The position numbers were made by a program, and so were the translations under genes. A stretch of DNA of 14,192 nt from Verrucomicrobiota bacterium (GTDB lineage: Bacteria > Verrucomicrobiota > Verrucomicrobiia > Methylacidiphilales > Verrucolacustridaceae). This document shows, in pieces, positions 14,076-14,192 of the stretch. The stretch's first letter is position 1; each line of letters starts with the position of its first letter. Where the stretch lies: positions 1 to 14,192 of the forward strand of contig VHDM01000030.1 of assembly GCA_016876055.1 (NCBI GenBank). The letters run 5' to 3'. Below the pieces are notes generated by a model. That model had not been told where the DNA came from and did not search any database. It saw only the letters and a program-made list of their open reading frames with translations.

Positions 14076-14192
14076 GTGATTTTTTTGAGGGTTTTCACTT
14101 TGGGTGCCCTTGGAATCGCCCATCTTTCGGCTGCGGAAAAGGTACGGCTAATTTTTACCAAAGCGCTCCTCAGGAGTATCTGGGCAAGGAAA
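14076..14192 (+). CDS. Start of a secreted-protein gene, partial, possibly frameshifted
   Basis: A GTG at 14076 opens a frame to the end of the window. It begins MIFLRVFTLGALGIAHLSAA, which reads as a good signal peptide with an AxA-like cleavage site. After the A run at 14137-14140 the frame gives a less convincing sequence (KVRLIFTKALLRSIWARK). The neighbouring frame instead reads KGTANFYQSAPQEYLGKE, which looks like ordinary mature protein. One extra A would join the two. No family is recognised. TTG codons at 14049 and 14058 are other possible starts, and no good Shine-Dalgarno sequence is seen. It follows the 615-aa gene by 48 bp in the same direction. Confidence 0.42.
   Translation, partial: MIFLRVFTLGALGIAHLSAAEKVRLIFTKALLRSIWARK

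Noticed and set aside
1..14192. tRNA, rRNA, CRISPR or mobile-element content
   Set aside because: I found no tRNA-like arms, no regularly spaced repeats, and no transposase or integrase motifs.

Overview
The window looks like chromosomal DNA from a moderately GC-rich bacterium of the Verrucomicrobiota/PVC group. The main clue is the gene at 7044-7535, whose core resembles the uncharacterised 'Minf_1886' family (TIGR04138) known from Verrucomicrobia and Planctomycetes. It is followed by a DUF1844 gene and several envelope proteins that fit no widespread family. This placement rests on recalled family knowledge, not a search. The window is fully packed with genes. I see no tRNA, rRNA, CRISPR array, insertion sequence or phage gene, and no stretch over 300 bases lacks a gene.

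Left part (1-7004), mostly housekeeping. A forward run holds rpe (ribulose-phosphate 3-epimerase), lepA (elongation factor 4) and lepB (signal peptidase I); lepA and lepB are one base apart, the same pairing as in E. coli. LepB is enlarged by an N-terminal cytoplasmic extension and by an insert after the catalytic serine that contains a lipoyl-like sequence pattern. A 136-bp gap with an AT-rich palindrome separates lepB from the convergent rdgB (house-cleaning purine NTP pyrophosphatase). rdgB is divergent from leuS (leucyl-tRNA synthetase). The leuS stop codon overlaps the start of a 34-codon ORF (6900-7004) encoding a probable single-pass membrane microprotein.

Middle part (7005-8540). A good sigma70-like promoter lies directly before a forward trio: the Minf_1886-family protein, a DUF1844 protein, and a small secreted protein. 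Spacings are 16 bp and a 4-bp ATGA overlap, so the three are probably co-transcribed. A run of seven A's just before the first stop codon lies where loss of one A would fuse the first two proteins in frame.

Right part (8544-14192), envelope genes. A reverse-strand AsmA-like membrane-anchored protein ends 3 bp from the trio. Divergent from it is an ABCG-type ABC transporter with fused ATPase and membrane domains, followed by a membrane-anchored small protein and a 615-aa secreted, helix-rich protein; the last two overlap by ATGA. A perfect 9-bp inverted repeat sits on the start codon of the 615-aa gene. A further secreted-protein ORF begins near the right end and appears to change frame at a short A run.

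The functions of rpe, lepA, lepB, rdgB, leuS and the ABC transporter are clear from motifs. The other genes are described by family resemblance or by visible features only. No gene junction shows a classical GC-hairpin-plus-U-tract terminator.
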